Below, in pieces: positions 47,180 through 56,685 of a DNA stretch of 64,000 bases. The number at the start of each line of letters is the position of its first letter. The stretch's first letter is position 1. This DNA comes from Lactococcus paracarnosus (GTDB lineage Bacteria; Bacillota; Bacilli; Lactobacillales; Streptococcaceae): positions 1,922,001 to 1,986,000 of the forward strand of contig NZ_CP017195.1 in NCBI RefSeq assembly GCF_006770285.1. The letters run 5' to 3'. A program made the position numbers and the translations under genes. The notes below the pieces were generated by a model. The model was not told the origin of the DNA. It searched no databases and was given only the letters and a program-made list of their open reading frames with translations.

Positions 47180-48049
47180 TTACTCACTTACCTTGGCTTC
47201 ACTTAAGCCACGTTTGATGACAAAAACAAACTGAATATTATCAAAACGACCTGTTGGTTTGACATAAACTTCACGATCTATACCCTTCGTATTTTTCTTT
47301 TCACCAATGATTTCCCCTACTGTTAGGTCTGCTGGTGAATTGCCACCTAGACCAGATGTCATCACTGCATCTCCTTTATTAAAGGTAGCATCCGACGAAA
47401 TCTGACTGACGATAAATGCATTTTGCTGCGCATCGTAGCCAGTCATCAAGCCATAAACAGGATTTTCTGCGGAACCAAGTCTAACTGGAATTTTATTTTC
47501 CAAGGCCTTATCAGATGTTAAGAGGGCTACTTTGGATGTTGTTTTATTGACCTGAACGACACGCCCAACAACACCACCATTGCTCATGACAATCATATCT
47601 TCGCTCAAACCATCTGACTTGCCTTTATCAATTGTCATAACGTCACGCCAAGCATTGGGTGTTCTAACCACAACATTTGACGATATTTTATCGTAGTTAG
47701 TCAGTGTGTTTTCTAAATCTAATGCTGCCTTTAATGCTTTATTCTCAGCCTTTAAATTGTTAAGCTCAGCGGATTCATCTGTTAATTTTGAGACTTGTTT
47801 ACTGAGGCTAGCATTTTTTTCATATGTTGACATCAAATTACTGGCATCACTCATTTTATCCTGAAAAAAATCAAAGGGAAGTGCTATGATTTTGTCTATC
47901 CCACCTACGGTACCATTAATCGCTAAACTCATAGCTGATGGCGTTTTTTTTGTCTTGTAATGCTGTGCTGACACCATGATTGCAACACAGGCACTTATTA
48001 CCATGATAAGTGCTATGATGATGATTTTACTAAAATTTATTTTTTTCAC
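47180..48049 (-). CDS. mreC: Rod shape-determining protein MreC
   Basis: Bitopic protein of 289 residues: a short inner tail, one membrane segment (IIIIALIMVISACVAIMVSA), a coiled coil (about 75-112) and the beta-barrel MreC domain (VVRTPNAWRDVMTIDKGKSDGL, GVVGRVVQVNKTTSKVALLT). It scaffolds wall synthesis outside the membrane. The start is GTG with GGAG 11 nt upstream; no better start is seen. Confidence 0.92.
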   Translation of the reverse strand: MKKINFSKIIIIALIMVISACVAIMVSAQHYKTKKTPSAMSLAINGTVGGIDKIIALPFDFFQDKMSDASNLMSTYEKNASLSKQVSKLTDESAELNNLKAENKALKAALDLENTLTNYDKISSNVVVRTPNAWRDVMTIDKGKSDGLSEDMIVMSNGGVVGRVVQVNKTTSKVALLTSDKALENKIPVRLGSAENPVYGLMTGYDAQQNAFIVSQISSDATFNKGDAVMTSGLGGNSPADLTVGEIIGEKKNTKGIDREVYVKPTGRFDNIQFVFVIKRGLSEAKVSE

Positions 48050-48203
48050 TATCTTACTATCTCCACATTAATAGATAAACTACGTCTATCTATTAAACTC
48101 TAAGTTCTTGTAAATGCTGGTTAACTAAGCTAACCTTCGATGCATCACAAGTACTTCAACTCTATTTACTATCGCCAAATCGTCATATTCACTTAACTTA
48201 TTT

Positions 48204-48228
48204 TATCAAATTTTGGCAAAATTTGATA
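48204..48228. promoter_or_regulatory. Palindrome between mreC and the Nudix gene
   Basis: TATCAAATTTT (48204-48214) and AAAATTTGATA (48218-48228) form a perfect 11-bp inverted repeat around GGC. It overlaps a likely TAGAAT -10 for the Nudix gene and lies upstream of mreC, so it may be an operator for either. Confidence 0.5.
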
Positions 48229-48262
48229 GAATAGAAGTAAGAAAATTAACGGAGAAAAAAAT

Positions 48263-48712
48263 ATGATTCCAACTTTTGGCAACAAACTTGACAATGTAGA
48301 TTATCAAGCACGTTATGGTGTCTATGGTATCGTCGCACGACACAATAATACCGAGATTTGTCTCGTGCAAGCACCAAATGGTGCTTACTTTCTACCTGGT
48401 GGTGAAATTGAACTCGGTGAAGATCACAAAAAAGCACTACATCGAGAATTACATGAGGAACTAGGCGCTAAGGCTAAACTGGGTAAATTTTTAGGGCAAG
48501 CAGATGAGTTCTTCTACTCATCACATCGTGATACCTATTTCCATAATCCTGCTTATATCTACGAAACTGTTGGCTATGAAATCTTAGGTGCACCACTAGA
48601 AGATTTCAATCATATTGACTGGTTTCCAGTCGACAAAGCCATCTCAAAGCTTAAAAGAGGCAGCCATAAGTGGGGCGTAACAGCCTGGCAAGACTATCTC
48701 AATTCACTATAA
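48263..48712 (+). CDS. Nudix hydrolase
   Basis: Cytoplasmic pyrophosphohydrolase of 149 residues. The Nudix box is complete: G-x5-E-x7-REUxEExGU in GGEIELGEDHKKALHRELHEELGA. MutT-like enzymes clean oxidised nucleotides or split nucleoside diphosphate compounds; the substrate cannot be told. CGGAG precedes the ATG, and a terminator shared with the convergent formate channel gene follows. Confidence 0.9.
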   Translation: MIPTFGNKLDNVDYQARYGVYGIVARHNNTEICLVQAPNGAYFLPGGEIELGEDHKKALHRELHEELGAKAKLGKFLGQADEFFYSSHRDTYFHNPAYIYETVGYEILGAPLEDFNHIDWFPVDKAISKLKRGSHKWGVTAWQDYLNSL

Positions 48713-48725
48713 TCATAAAACAATC

Positions 48726-48754
48726 AAAAAAACTGTCAGTCGACAGTTTTTTTT
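48726..48754. terminator. Bidirectional terminator
   Basis: AAAAAACTGTC-AGTC-GACAGTTTTTT, an 11-bp stem with T-runs on both sides, between the convergent Nudix and FNT genes. Confidence 0.88.
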
Positions 48755-48762
48755 GATTTATT

Positions 48763-49494
48763 TTAGTGCTTCTTATAAGCTAGCGTGTAGAACAAGGAAA
48801 TCAAAATAGCACCACCTACAATATTCCCTAGATAAACAGGGATAAAATTACTAACAAAGTCTACCCAAGTGGCATGTCCGATAAAAATCATAAAAGGAAT
48901 TAAAAAACTATTTGCCACGCTATGCTGAAAGCCAATCGCTACAAAGGTCATGACTGGAAACCAGATCGCGAGTATCTTACCTGAAAAATCTTTTGCACCG
49001 TAACTTAACCAAACAGCCAAGCCAACAAACCAGTTACAACCAATTCCTGAAAAGAAGGAGGCAAAAAAACTGGCCGTTAACTTCCCCTGCCCTACCTGAA
49101 GTGCTTCTTTTAAGCCAGCACCTGACGTCAGAGTACCCGCTAAAACACCAAATGCGTAAGCAACAAAAATTGCACCAACAATATTAGCTAGGGTAATCAC
49201 TAGCCAGTTTTGCAAAAGCTCAGACAGGGTGACCCTTTTTTTAAAATAACCGACAGCAACTGCCATCATGTTACCCGTAATCAACTCGCCCCCCGCAAGT
49301 AAAATCACGATTAACCCAACTGGGAAAACAGCTGCACCTGCAAGGCCTCCACCCACTCGCAGATATGCCAAATAGCCAAGTGAAATCATCGCGCCGCCAA
49401 TAAATCCCAAAATCAGTTTGGTAAGTAGCGGTTTGTTGACTTTAACGACAGCAGTTGCCGCTGTTTGTTCTAAAATTTCTTCCGGTGTGTACAT
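48763..49494 (-). CDS. Formate/nitrite channel (FNT) family protein
   Basis: Pentameric membrane channel of 243 residues with six hydrophobic segments. FNT marks are LAGGELITGNMMAV, the pore His in AIGFQHSVANSF and YLGNIVGGAIL. In a fermenting lactic acid bacterium with pyruvate formate-lyase, formate export is the likely role (inference). The promoter lies 140 nt upstream, beside rpiA, and is overlapped by a perfect cre site. Confidence 0.9.
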   Translation of the reverse strand: MYTPEEILEQTAATAVVKVNKPLLTKLILGFIGGAMISLGYLAYLRVGGGLAGAAVFPVGLIVILLAGGELITGNMMAVAVGYFKKRVTLSELLQNWLVITLANIVGAIFVAYAFGVLAGTLTSGAGLKEALQVGQGKLTASFFASFFSGIGCNWFVGLAVWLSYGAKDFSGKILAIWFPVMTFVAIGFQHSVANSFLIPFMIFIGHATWVDFVSNFIPVYLGNIVGGAILISLFYTLAYKKH

Positions 49495-49641
49495 AACACA
49501 AATATACTCTTTTCTATCATAAAATCGGTTAAGCTAAAACAGTTGCACTTAGTGCTTATACAAGTTATGTTGGCAGTGCTACATGCACACAGCCACACTA
49601 TTTCAACCTAATTTTCTGCCTCATCTCTTAACTCAAACCCA

Positions 49642-49670
49642 ATTTTACCTTATTTTGGAAACGATTACAA
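49642..49670 (-). promoter_or_regulatory. Promoter of the FNT gene
   Basis: On the minus strand TTGTAA (49665-49670), a 17-nt spacer and TAAAAT (49642-49647). The leader to the ATG would be about 140 nt. Confidence 0.65.
49655..49670. promoter_or_regulatory. cre site over the FNT -35
   Basis: On the minus strand TTGTAATCGTTTCCAA fits WTGNAANCGNWNNCAW at every position. It covers the -35 and would let CcpA repress the channel gene when sugar is plentiful. Confidence 0.7.
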
Positions 49671-49671
49671 G

Positions 49672-50349
49672 TTATTTTGTGATTATTTTCACACCTTCAC
49701 TAGCACTACCAACAATTACTTTTTTGACCATGCCATTAAAAAGACCGTGCTCTACGACACCAACTGTTTGATCTAACAAGTTAGCCAGACGTTCAGGATC
49801 TTTTATCTCTGCCAAATGCAAATCAATAATATGATTGCCCATGTCAGTTACCACAATCTCGCCACTCACATCCACACGAACAACTGGGTTAAAGCCTAAC
49901 TTCTCAAATAAGCGAAATACCTGTCCATAGCCAAATGTCACAACCTCGACTGGTAACGGGAAGGCACCTAGATGTGTGACCATTTTTGCATCGTCTACAA
50001 TCCAAATATAGTCCCGACTATAGGTTGCAACGATTTTCTCCATCAAAAGGGCAGCACCACCACCTTTTATGCCATTAAGTTCTAGGTCAATTTCATCAGC
50101 ACCATCAACCGTTAAGTCAATAGCATCCACATCATCAATATTCTTTAGAGCGATCCCAAGGCGACGTGCCTGCTCACTTGTGACACTTGACGTCGTGACC
50201 CCTACAATCTGTAAGTTTTCTTCAGCAACACGTCTACCAAGCTCTGCCACAAAAAATGCCGCTGTAGACCCTGTCCCTAGGCCAACAATCATCCCGTCCT
50301 TGACAAATTTGGCCGCTTCAACACCAACTAATTTTTTTATATTTTCCAT
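49672..50349 (-). CDS. rpiA: Ribose-5-phosphate isomerase A
   Basis: Cytoplasmic enzyme of the pentose phosphate pathway, 225 residues, interconverting ribose 5-phosphate and ribulose 5-phosphate. [12 protein letters not shown] (phosphate loop), [27 protein letters not shown] (catalytic Asp and Glu region) and a C-terminal [16 protein letters not shown] are present. It is separated from the ABC operon upstream by a 15-bp hairpin. Confidence 0.97.
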   Translation of the reverse strand: MENIKKLVGVEAAKFVKDGMIVGLGTGSTAAFFVAELGRRVAEENLQIVGVTTSSVTSEQARRLGIALKNIDDVDAIDLTVDGADEIDLELNGIKGGGAALLMEKIVATYSRDYIWIVDDAKMVTHLGAFPLPVEVVTFGYGQVFRLFEKLGFNPVVRVDVSGEIVVTDMGNHIIDLHLAEIKDPERLANLLDQTVGVVEHGLFNGMVKKVIVGSASEGVKIITK

Positions 50350-50363
50350 AAGCTCATTATAGC

Positions 50364-50401
50364 AAAAAGACTTAATTTAGGTAAGGTAAATTAAGTCTTT
50401 T
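50364..50401 (-). terminator. Hairpin terminator between the ABC exporter operon and rpiA
   Basis: AAAAGACTTAATTTA (50365-50379) pairs with TAAATTAAGTCTTTT (50387-50401), a perfect 15-bp stem with a 7-nt loop. Confidence 0.75.
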
Positions 50402-50439
50402 ATATCCCTATAAATACTTGGCGTATCTTTTGTTTTTAT

Positions 50440-52218
50440 CTATTGCTGTAAGAGATCAAACTGCGATTGATAGAGGTGATAATAATTGCCTTTCAAGGCC
50501 ATCAAGCTATCGTGACTTCCCGACTCTTGAACCCCTCCCTTATCAATATAAAAAATACGATCAGAATTTTTTATAGTTGATAAGCGATGCGCGATGATAA
50601 AGGAGGTTCGTCCAACCAATAGCCGATCTAGCCCGTCTTGTAACAGACTTTCTGTCTTTGTATCGATACTTGATGTCGCTTCATCTAGAATTAAAATTTT
50701 TGGATTGGCTAAAAGTGCGCGTGCAAAGGAAATTAGTTGTCTTTGACCAGCAGATAAGGTACTGCCGCGTTCTTTCACTTCCGTATTATAACCGTCTTTT
50801 AATTCCACGATGAAGTCATGGGCACGGACGACTTTAGCTGCGGCAACCACTTCTGACTCACTCGCATCTAACCGACCATACCGAATATTTTCTAAGACTG
50901 TCCCAGAAAAGATGAACGTATCTTGTAGCATGACGCCCATTTGTTGTCGCAATGACGTTAAGGTAGCACGACGAATATCGACACCATCTATCAAAATCTC
51001 ACCGGCATCAATATCATAGAACCGACTGAGTAAATTAATCACAGTCGTCTTACCGGCACCTGTTGGCCCAACCAAAGCGATCGACTCTCCTGGCGTCACA
51101 TGAAACGTAATGTCCTTTAAGATTTCCTTGTCTGCCTGATAGCCAAATGTCACATGATTAAAGGCAACATCTCCCTTAATAGGGGGTAAGACAAAGGCAT
51201 CAGGTGCATCCTCAATATCGGGTTGAACATCCAATGTTTCAAAAATACGTTCTAAATAAGCTGTTGCTGTAATCAGGGAATTATAGAAATTGCCGATATT
51301 AATCACTGGATCCCAAAAGTTCTTGATATAGCCAATAAAAGCAATTAGGGTACCTGTCGAAACCTCTACACCTAACTTTTTAATGCCGATGAAATAGATG
51401 AGACAGGTTGTCAAAACTGAAACAGTTTGCACACCAGGCCATAAAAGAAACTGGATATAAATTGCTTTCATCCAGGATGTCCGATAGCCCTGACTGACCT
51501 CAGAGAAAATGTTGAAATTTTCATTTTCACGTGAGAATGACTGCGTCACCTTGATTCCTGAAATACTTTCATGGATGTAGGCATTCATATTAGATTGCTT
51601 ATTACTCAAATTTTGATAGGCCTTACGCTGGGCAGTCTTGATCAGCATGACAAATACAAACAAAACAGGTAGCAAGGCTAAACTGTATAGTGTTAACTTA
51701 AAGTCGATGGCAAACATGAATAGCAAGGTGACGACCACACTCAACATATCTGAGATGAGGTTGATCAAGCCATTTGACAATAAATCACTTAAGGAGTTGA
51801 TGTAGTTGACCACCCGAATTAAAATTTTACCATGGGGACGACTATCAAAGTAAGCAAACGGTAATTTCTGTAAATGCTCAAAAATATCTGAGCGCATATC
51901 CTTTAAAACGTCCTGACCCAGCACCGTAATCGTTCTAATCCGGTAGCGCATGCACCAACCTGTTACGATGACAGATAAGGTAAACCCGATTGCCAGAAGT
52001 CCTAGCATACCTAGATTTTTTTGGGGAATGACATCATCAATCACTAATTTAGTGAAGAACGGTCCTAACATGGCTGCTATATTGGCCAGAAAAATAACTG
52101 ATAATGTCCGATAGACTGTTTTTTTATAGGGCACGATATAGTTAAGCAAGCGTTTGAAATGTGCAGCATTAAAGGATTCTTCCAGGGTTTCATCGACGTC
52201 AAATTTATTTCTAGCCAT
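50440..52218 (-). CDS. Heterodimeric ABC exporter, catalytic half (second pair)
   Basis: Half-transporter of 592 residues: six membrane segments (about 25-320) and an ATPase domain with Walker A GPTGAGKTT, a variant signature LSAGQRQL, Walker B LILDEATSS with catalytic Glu, and AHRLST. It starts in a TAATG overlap with the partner gene. It resembles multidrug exporters of the BmrCD/LmrCD type; substrate unknown. The divergent AraC regulator may control it (inference). Confidence 0.9.
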   Translation of the reverse strand: MARNKFDVDETLEESFNAAHFKRLLNYIVPYKKTVYRTLSVIFLANIAAMLGPFFTKLVIDDVIPQKNLGMLGLLAIGFTLSVIVTGWCMRYRIRTITVLGQDVLKDMRSDIFEHLQKLPFAYFDSRPHGKILIRVVNYINSLSDLLSNGLINLISDMLSVVVTLLFMFAIDFKLTLYSLALLPVLFVFVMLIKTAQRKAYQNLSNKQSNMNAYIHESISGIKVTQSFSRENENFNIFSEVSQGYRTSWMKAIYIQFLLWPGVQTVSVLTTCLIYFIGIKKLGVEVSTGTLIAFIGYIKNFWDPVINIGNFYNSLITATAYLERIFETLDVQPDIEDAPDAFVLPPIKGDVAFNHVTFGYQADKEILKDITFHVTPGESIALVGPTGAGKTTVINLLSRFYDIDAGEILIDGVDIRRATLTSLRQQMGVMLQDTFIFSGTVLENIRYGRLDASESEVVAAAKVVRAHDFIVELKDGYNTEVKERGSTLSAGQRQLISFARALLANPKILILDEATSSIDTKTESLLQDGLDRLLVGRTSFIIAHRLSTIKNSDRIFYIDKGGVQESGSHDSLMALKGNYYHLYQSQFDLLQQ

Positions 52219-53969
52219 TAGTTACCTCCTCCCATTTCTATCCCAAAGTTACCGAGTTGTTTATTATAGACATCATAGTAATAGCCTTTTTTCGCCAAAA
52301 GGCTGTCGTGTGTCCCACGCTCTACAATTTTGCCATGTGCCATGATAATAATTTCGTCAGCTTCTTTAACAGATGACACACGGTGGGCGATGATAAAGGT
52401 TGTCTTATCAGACGTAATTTGGTCTAACGCTTCTTGAATTCTAGTCTCTGTCTCCATATCAACGGCTGACGTTGTATCATCTAAAATCAAGATTGCTGGA
52501 TCTTTCATCAAGGCACGTGCTAAGGAAATACGTTGTTTTTGACCGCCAGATAAGCCAACACCCCGTTCCCCTACGATCGTCTCATAGCCTTCTGGCATCT
52601 GCTCAATAAAATGATTGGCATCTGCTATACGCGCCATTTTTCTGACCTCATCACCATCTGCACCCGGTACACCAAATGCAATGTTTTCTGCAATCGTATC
52701 AGAAAATAAAAAGATATCTTGCATGACCAGTGCGATATGGTTGCGGAGCTGTCTGACATGCCACTTTCTAGCGTCAACACCATCCAGTTTCACCACACCA
52801 GAAGTCGGATCATAGAAGCGGGCGATAAGATTAACTAGTGTCGATTTACCAGACCCTGTTTCTCCGAGGATACCAATTGTTTGACCAGGTGCGGCCTTTA
52901 GAGAGACATGTGATAAAATCTCTGTTTCTGGATCATCAGCAAAGTGAAAGGATACATCCTCAAAATCAACATACCCTTTTAAAGTTTTCGCTGATTTTTC
53001 AGATACAAGTGGAATTTTTGTTTCTGAGTTTAACATGTCTCGAATTTTAAAGGATGACGCAACAAATCGTTGGACATCATTGATCAACCAACCACTCATC
53101 CGCATTGGCATATTAATCATCCATAAAACACCGTTAAAGGTAACAAGATTCCCTAGGGTCATCTGGCCATTAATCACGAAGTACCCACCTAAAACAAGCG
53201 TAATAATGGCTAGACAGCCCGCCAGAGAGTCTAGTATCGGTAAGTATTTTCTAGACACCTCAGCTGAATCGATGTTACGCTGTCTAAAGTCATCATTGTG
53301 GGCATTAAATTTCTCGATTTCAAATGCCTCACGTGTAAATGCTTTAACCACTCTATTACCACTAATGTTTTCCTCCACCATGGAATTTAGTCTAGAAAAA
53401 CTCTCACGAATTTCATAGAAAAGTGGACTCGCTTGACGCGACATCCTGCTCGTCAGATAGGCAATCAAAGGGGTAACCGCAAGTAGGGCTAACATTAACC
53501 GCCAATCAATACTTGCCATCACAACCACTGCTGCGATGAATAATAGAGCGTTTTCCAATAAGGTATATACAACCCACGAAACAAAGTGACGAATGGCATC
53601 CGTATCACCTGTCATACGTGCCATAATATCCCCTACTCGCGTTTGATTAAAGAAACCAAAATCCATCTCTTGCAGCTTAATATATAAATCCTCACGGATT
53701 TTATAAAGTGTATTTTGACCAATCACCTCAAATAAAATCTGATAAGCATATCGCAAGATAATCCGAAAAACGGTTATCCCAATCATGCCACCTAGAATCG
53801 GAAGCAACCACTCCGTTTTCCCTTGATCAATCACGACGTCAACTAACTCGCCCCCAAGGAGCGGGAAAATAATAGACAAACCCGACACGATAGCCACGAG
53901 TAACACAGCTAAGACGATCCGCCATCTGTAAACTTTGGCATACTGCCAAACCCATTTAATACTATCCAT
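52218..53969 (-). CDS. Heterodimeric ABC exporter, degenerate half (second pair)
   Basis: Half-transporter of 583 residues with six membrane segments and an ATPase domain with Walker A GETGSGKST and a canonical signature LSGGQKQR. Walker B ends in Asp (LILDDTTSAVD) where the catalytic Glu is expected; the switch His is kept (AHRVSS). First gene of a two-gene operon, divergent from an araC-type gene 210 bp away. Confidence 0.9.
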   Translation of the reverse strand: MDSIKWVWQYAKVYRWRIVLAVLLVAIVSGLSIIFPLLGGELVDVVIDQGKTEWLLPILGGMIGITVFRIILRYAYQILFEVIGQNTLYKIREDLYIKLQEMDFGFFNQTRVGDIMARMTGDTDAIRHFVSWVVYTLLENALLFIAAVVVMASIDWRLMLALLAVTPLIAYLTSRMSRQASPLFYEIRESFSRLNSMVEENISGNRVVKAFTREAFEIEKFNAHNDDFRQRNIDSAEVSRKYLPILDSLAGCLAIITLVLGGYFVINGQMTLGNLVTFNGVLWMINMPMRMSGWLINDVQRFVASSFKIRDMLNSETKIPLVSEKSAKTLKGYVDFEDVSFHFADDPETEILSHVSLKAAPGQTIGILGETGSGKSTLVNLIARFYDPTSGVVKLDGVDARKWHVRQLRNHIALVMQDIFLFSDTIAENIAFGVPGADGDEVRKMARIADANHFIEQMPEGYETIVGERGVGLSGGQKQRISLARALMKDPAILILDDTTSAVDMETETRIQEALDQITSDKTTFIIAHRVSSVKEADEIIIMAHGKIVERGTHDSLLAKKGYYYDVYNKQLGNFGIEMGGGN

Positions 53970-54179
53970 AATACCCCCTCATACTGCCTAATTATGTTGC
54001 TTAATTCTAGCTTAAAGCAAGTCTTTCCAAAAGAGAATGGTCTTTATTGTCAAAATAGATAGACAAAGTTACAATGCTTACTATTGCTGAAAAATATGAT
54101 AAAATAGGCCTATTGACCTATCAAATTAACCCTACCTAAATATCTCATTGCTATCGGAAACATCGGAAAGGGAGTCCTT

Positions 54180-55016
54180 ATGTTACAGCTAAATACCAAA
54201 ACTTTCAATCCTGAACTTTTATACGTGTTCGACTGTCAAAACATTGGCCCGGCAACTAATCAACATCATTGTCATGACTTTTTGGAACTGTCTATTGTGC
54301 TAGATGGTAGTGTGGACTATGTGATCGGTGATCAAAAAACGCGCATACCAGAAAAAACACTCTTACTATTTAATCCTGGTGTCTATCATCACGAATCCTA
54401 CGAAGCTGGTATGTCTGCAACACAACTGCATATCGGTTTTCGAAACCTGACACTGCATGGTGTGCCACGTGACCGGTTTCCATTCACCTCTTCTATTATC
54501 AAGTTAACTGATTTTGAAGCCCAGTTTTTTGATGTCTGTAAGGCTATACTGCTAGAAAAAGCGACCGCTTATCCTGGATACGATTTGATGATCAAGGCAC
54601 TCGTCATGAAATTAATTGTCCTTATCTTACGAGACTCCGCCACTAGCCAACTTGAAACCAATGCCCTCAAGTTATCTTATGAAGCACAAGAAAAGCAAGT
54701 CATGATTGAGCATATCATCGACTACTTGGAAGCGCATCATGATGAAGAGGTGTCCTTATCTACTTTGTCGCAATCACTCTATATGAGCCCTACCTATATT
54801 TCTCGCGTATTTAAAGAAGAGACTGGCGAATCTCCGATTAATTACCTGATCAAAATTCGTTTAGCGCGTGCCAAAGCCTTACTAAAAAGCAATGCTAACG
54901 TCACCGTTAAGGAAGCCGCAAACCAAGTTGGCTATAGCGATGCTTTCTACTTCAGCAAGCTCTTTAAAAAATATTACGGCAAATCTCCATCCACTTTGCT
55001 AAGACGACATAAATAG
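54180..55016 (+). CDS. AraC-family transcriptional regulator
   Basis: Protein of 278 residues with an N-terminal cupin sensor (NQHHCHDFLELSIVLDGSVDYVIGDQ, LLFNPGVYHHES) and a C-terminal pair of helix-turn-helix motifs (LSQSLYMSPTYISRVFKEETGESPINYLIKIRLARAKALL; ANQVGYSDAFYFSKLFKKYYGKSPS). This build is typical of carbohydrate-responsive AraC regulators, but the neighbour is an ABC exporter operon, not a sugar operon. GGAAAGGGAG precedes the ATG. Confidence 0.9.
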   Translation: MLQLNTKTFNPELLYVFDCQNIGPATNQHHCHDFLELSIVLDGSVDYVIGDQKTRIPEKTLLLFNPGVYHHESYEAGMSATQLHIGFRNLTLHGVPRDRFPFTSSIIKLTDFEAQFFDVCKAILLEKATAYPGYDLMIKALVMKLIVLILRDSATSQLETNALKLSYEAQEKQVMIEHIIDYLEAHHDEEVSLSTLSQSLYMSPTYISRVFKEETGESPINYLIKIRLARAKALLKSNANVTVKEAANQVGYSDAFYFSKLFKKYYGKSPSTLLRRHK

Positions 55017-55041
55017 CCTGTCTAACAGACAGGCTATTTAT
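55011..55041. terminator. Bidirectional terminator
   Basis: AAATAGCCTGTCT-AAC-AGACAGGCTATTT, a 13-bp stem between the convergent araC-type and dbpA-like genes, overlapping the stop codon of the former. Confidence 0.88.
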
Positions 55042-56502
55042 TTACTCATATTTTCCGGCATTTGCACGAGATACTTTACGTACGCGACCTTTAATTTTCT
55101 CAGTTTGGAGCGCTTTTAATACTTTACTACCATTGCCATTTAGAATCTCAACAAAGGTAGATACTTCAACGATAGCAATCACACCGATATCATCACCACT
55201 AATACCAGGAATACTGGTAATGGCACCTACCACATCACCTGCTCGTAATTTTGTTTTCTTACCAGCATTGATATGTAACTTCATGATTTCATCTTTAAAG
55301 ACCGTATTCTTATCTGTTTTCAAGACGAGTTCTCTATTTTGCTTGGCGATAAACGAAGGCAAGCGTTTATCAAACAGACTAACACTTGGTAACTGCATCT
55401 CTGCTATGGTAGCATCAATCCCCGCTTGAACCTGCTCAATTTTAGCAAAGTCACTTCGTTGTGCAGCACTAACCAAAGAAATCGCTTGTCCCGTTTTCTC
55501 GAAACGCGCCGATCTTCCGATACGGTGGGTATAGGCATCAGGATTATCAGGTAGATCATAATTATAGACAACTGCGATATCGGCAACATCTATGCCACGC
55601 GCTGCAACATCTGTCGCAATCAAATAACGGAAATAATTATGTTTGAAATCATTAATCACACGCGTTCGATCACGTTGTTCCATACCACCATGTAGCGTTT
55701 CATTTGGTACATTCTTCTGCTGTAAGTAGTCTGAAATAGCATCAACTGCTGCTCTTGTATTCGCAAAAATAATAGTAGAATCTGGATTTTCCATCACCAA
55801 TAACTGGTATAGATTTTCTAGCTTATCTTCTTTGTCAACTAAGTAGAAGGTTTGGTCAATTCGTTTTGAAACGGCATTGGTCGCCTTAACCTCAACCAAG
55901 ATCGGATTTTTAACATAAAAATCCGCGACATCTTTAACCGCCTTTGGTAAAGTCGCTGAAAATAGGGCGACCTGAGGTTTGCTTGGTAATTCTTCAAATA
56001 TAGCATCAACCTGATCCATAAAGCCCATGCTAAGCATCTCATCCACTTCGTCGAGCACAACTAGTTTAATTAAATCTAACTGAATCGTCCCTTGGGCGAT
56101 ATGATCTAACAATCTACCCGGTGTCGCAACGACAACATGCGTCCGTTCTTTCAAATTACGAACTTGCGCTTGAAAAGATGAATGGCCAATCAGTGTTTCA
56201 ACTTTTATCCGTTTGAAACGCCCAACATTAAAGATTTCTTCACTTATTTGCGAGGCAAGTTCTCGGGTTGGTGCAAGCACAAGTACTTGCGGGCGACGTT
56301 CTTCCCAAACCACTGTTTCAACGATTGGTATGGCAAAAGCGGCCGTTTTACCACTACCCGTCTGTGACTTAACAAGCAAGTCATGTCCCGCTGTCAATTC
56401 TGAAATAACAGCTTCTTGTACCTCGGTTGGTTGCGTATATCCTAGAGCAGTCAGTGCCTGCTGTGTTTTTTGGCTAATATTTAATGTATCAAATGTCTTC
56501 AT
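55042..56502 (-). CDS. dbpA: DEAD-box RNA helicase, DbpA/YxiN-like
   Basis: ATP-dependent RNA helicase of about 486 residues. Motifs in order: Q motif (GYTQPTEVQ), I (SQTGSGKT), Ia (PTRELA), II as DEVD rather than DEAD, III (SAT), V (ATDVAARGID) and VI (HRIGRSAR). A C-terminal domain of about 75 residues (LHINAGKKTKLRAGDVVGAITSIPGISGDDIG) is the DbpA RNA-binding domain that targets 23S rRNA helix 92. ATG at 56502 gives the family start (MKTFDTLNIS); it has no ribosome binding site and lies 6 nt after a -10 box, so the mRNA is probably leaderless. An in-frame TTG at 56538 falls in the -35. Confidence 0.9.
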   Translation of the reverse strand: MKTFDTLNISQKTQQALTALGYTQPTEVQEAVISELTAGHDLLVKSQTGSGKTAAFAIPIVETVVWEERRPQVLVLAPTRELASQISEEIFNVGRFKRIKVETLIGHSSFQAQVRNLKERTHVVVATPGRLLDHIAQGTIQLDLIKLVVLDEVDEMLSMGFMDQVDAIFEELPSKPQVALFSATLPKAVKDVADFYVKNPILVEVKATNAVSKRIDQTFYLVDKEDKLENLYQLLVMENPDSTIIFANTRAAVDAISDYLQQKNVPNETLHGGMEQRDRTRVINDFKHNYFRYLIATDVAARGIDVADIAVVYNYDLPDNPDAYTHRIGRSARFEKTGQAISLVSAAQRSDFAKIEQVQAGIDATIAEMQLPSVSLFDKRLPSFIAKQNRELVLKTDKNTVFKDEIMKLHINAGKKTKLRAGDVVGAITSIPGISGDDIGVIAIVEVSTFVEILNGNGSKVLKALQTEKIKGRVRKVSRANAGKYE

Positions 56503-56508
56503 CTTGTG

Positions 56509-56538
56509 ATTATAACACGGAACCCCACCAGACCGCAA
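56509..56538 (-). promoter_or_regulatory. Promoter of the dbpA-like gene (leaderless)
   Basis: On the minus strand TTGCGG (56533-56538), an 18-nt spacer and TATAAT (56509-56514). The seventh base past the -10 is the A of the ATG. Confidence 0.6.
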
Positions 56539-56685
56539 TAGGGCTCACGAAAGGCGGTATGATGAGAGTTCTTAAAAAAACGGCCTCCATAGATTTAAAC
56601 CAAGGGATTGTTAGAACGTCACGCATTTTTTGTCAGGTAAGGTGCTGTGTGTCTATGATACACGGCTTTTTTATGTCAACAATTG
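56539..56685. other. Non-coding stretch with an orphan terminator
   Basis: No gene is evident. On the plus strand GCTGTGTGT (56644-56652) and ATACACGGC (56658-56666) form a stem followed by T6, a good terminator with no plus-strand gene before it. A small RNA of roughly 100 nt is possible. TTGTCAACA and GTCAACA repeats follow at 56675-56690. Confidence 0.4.
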
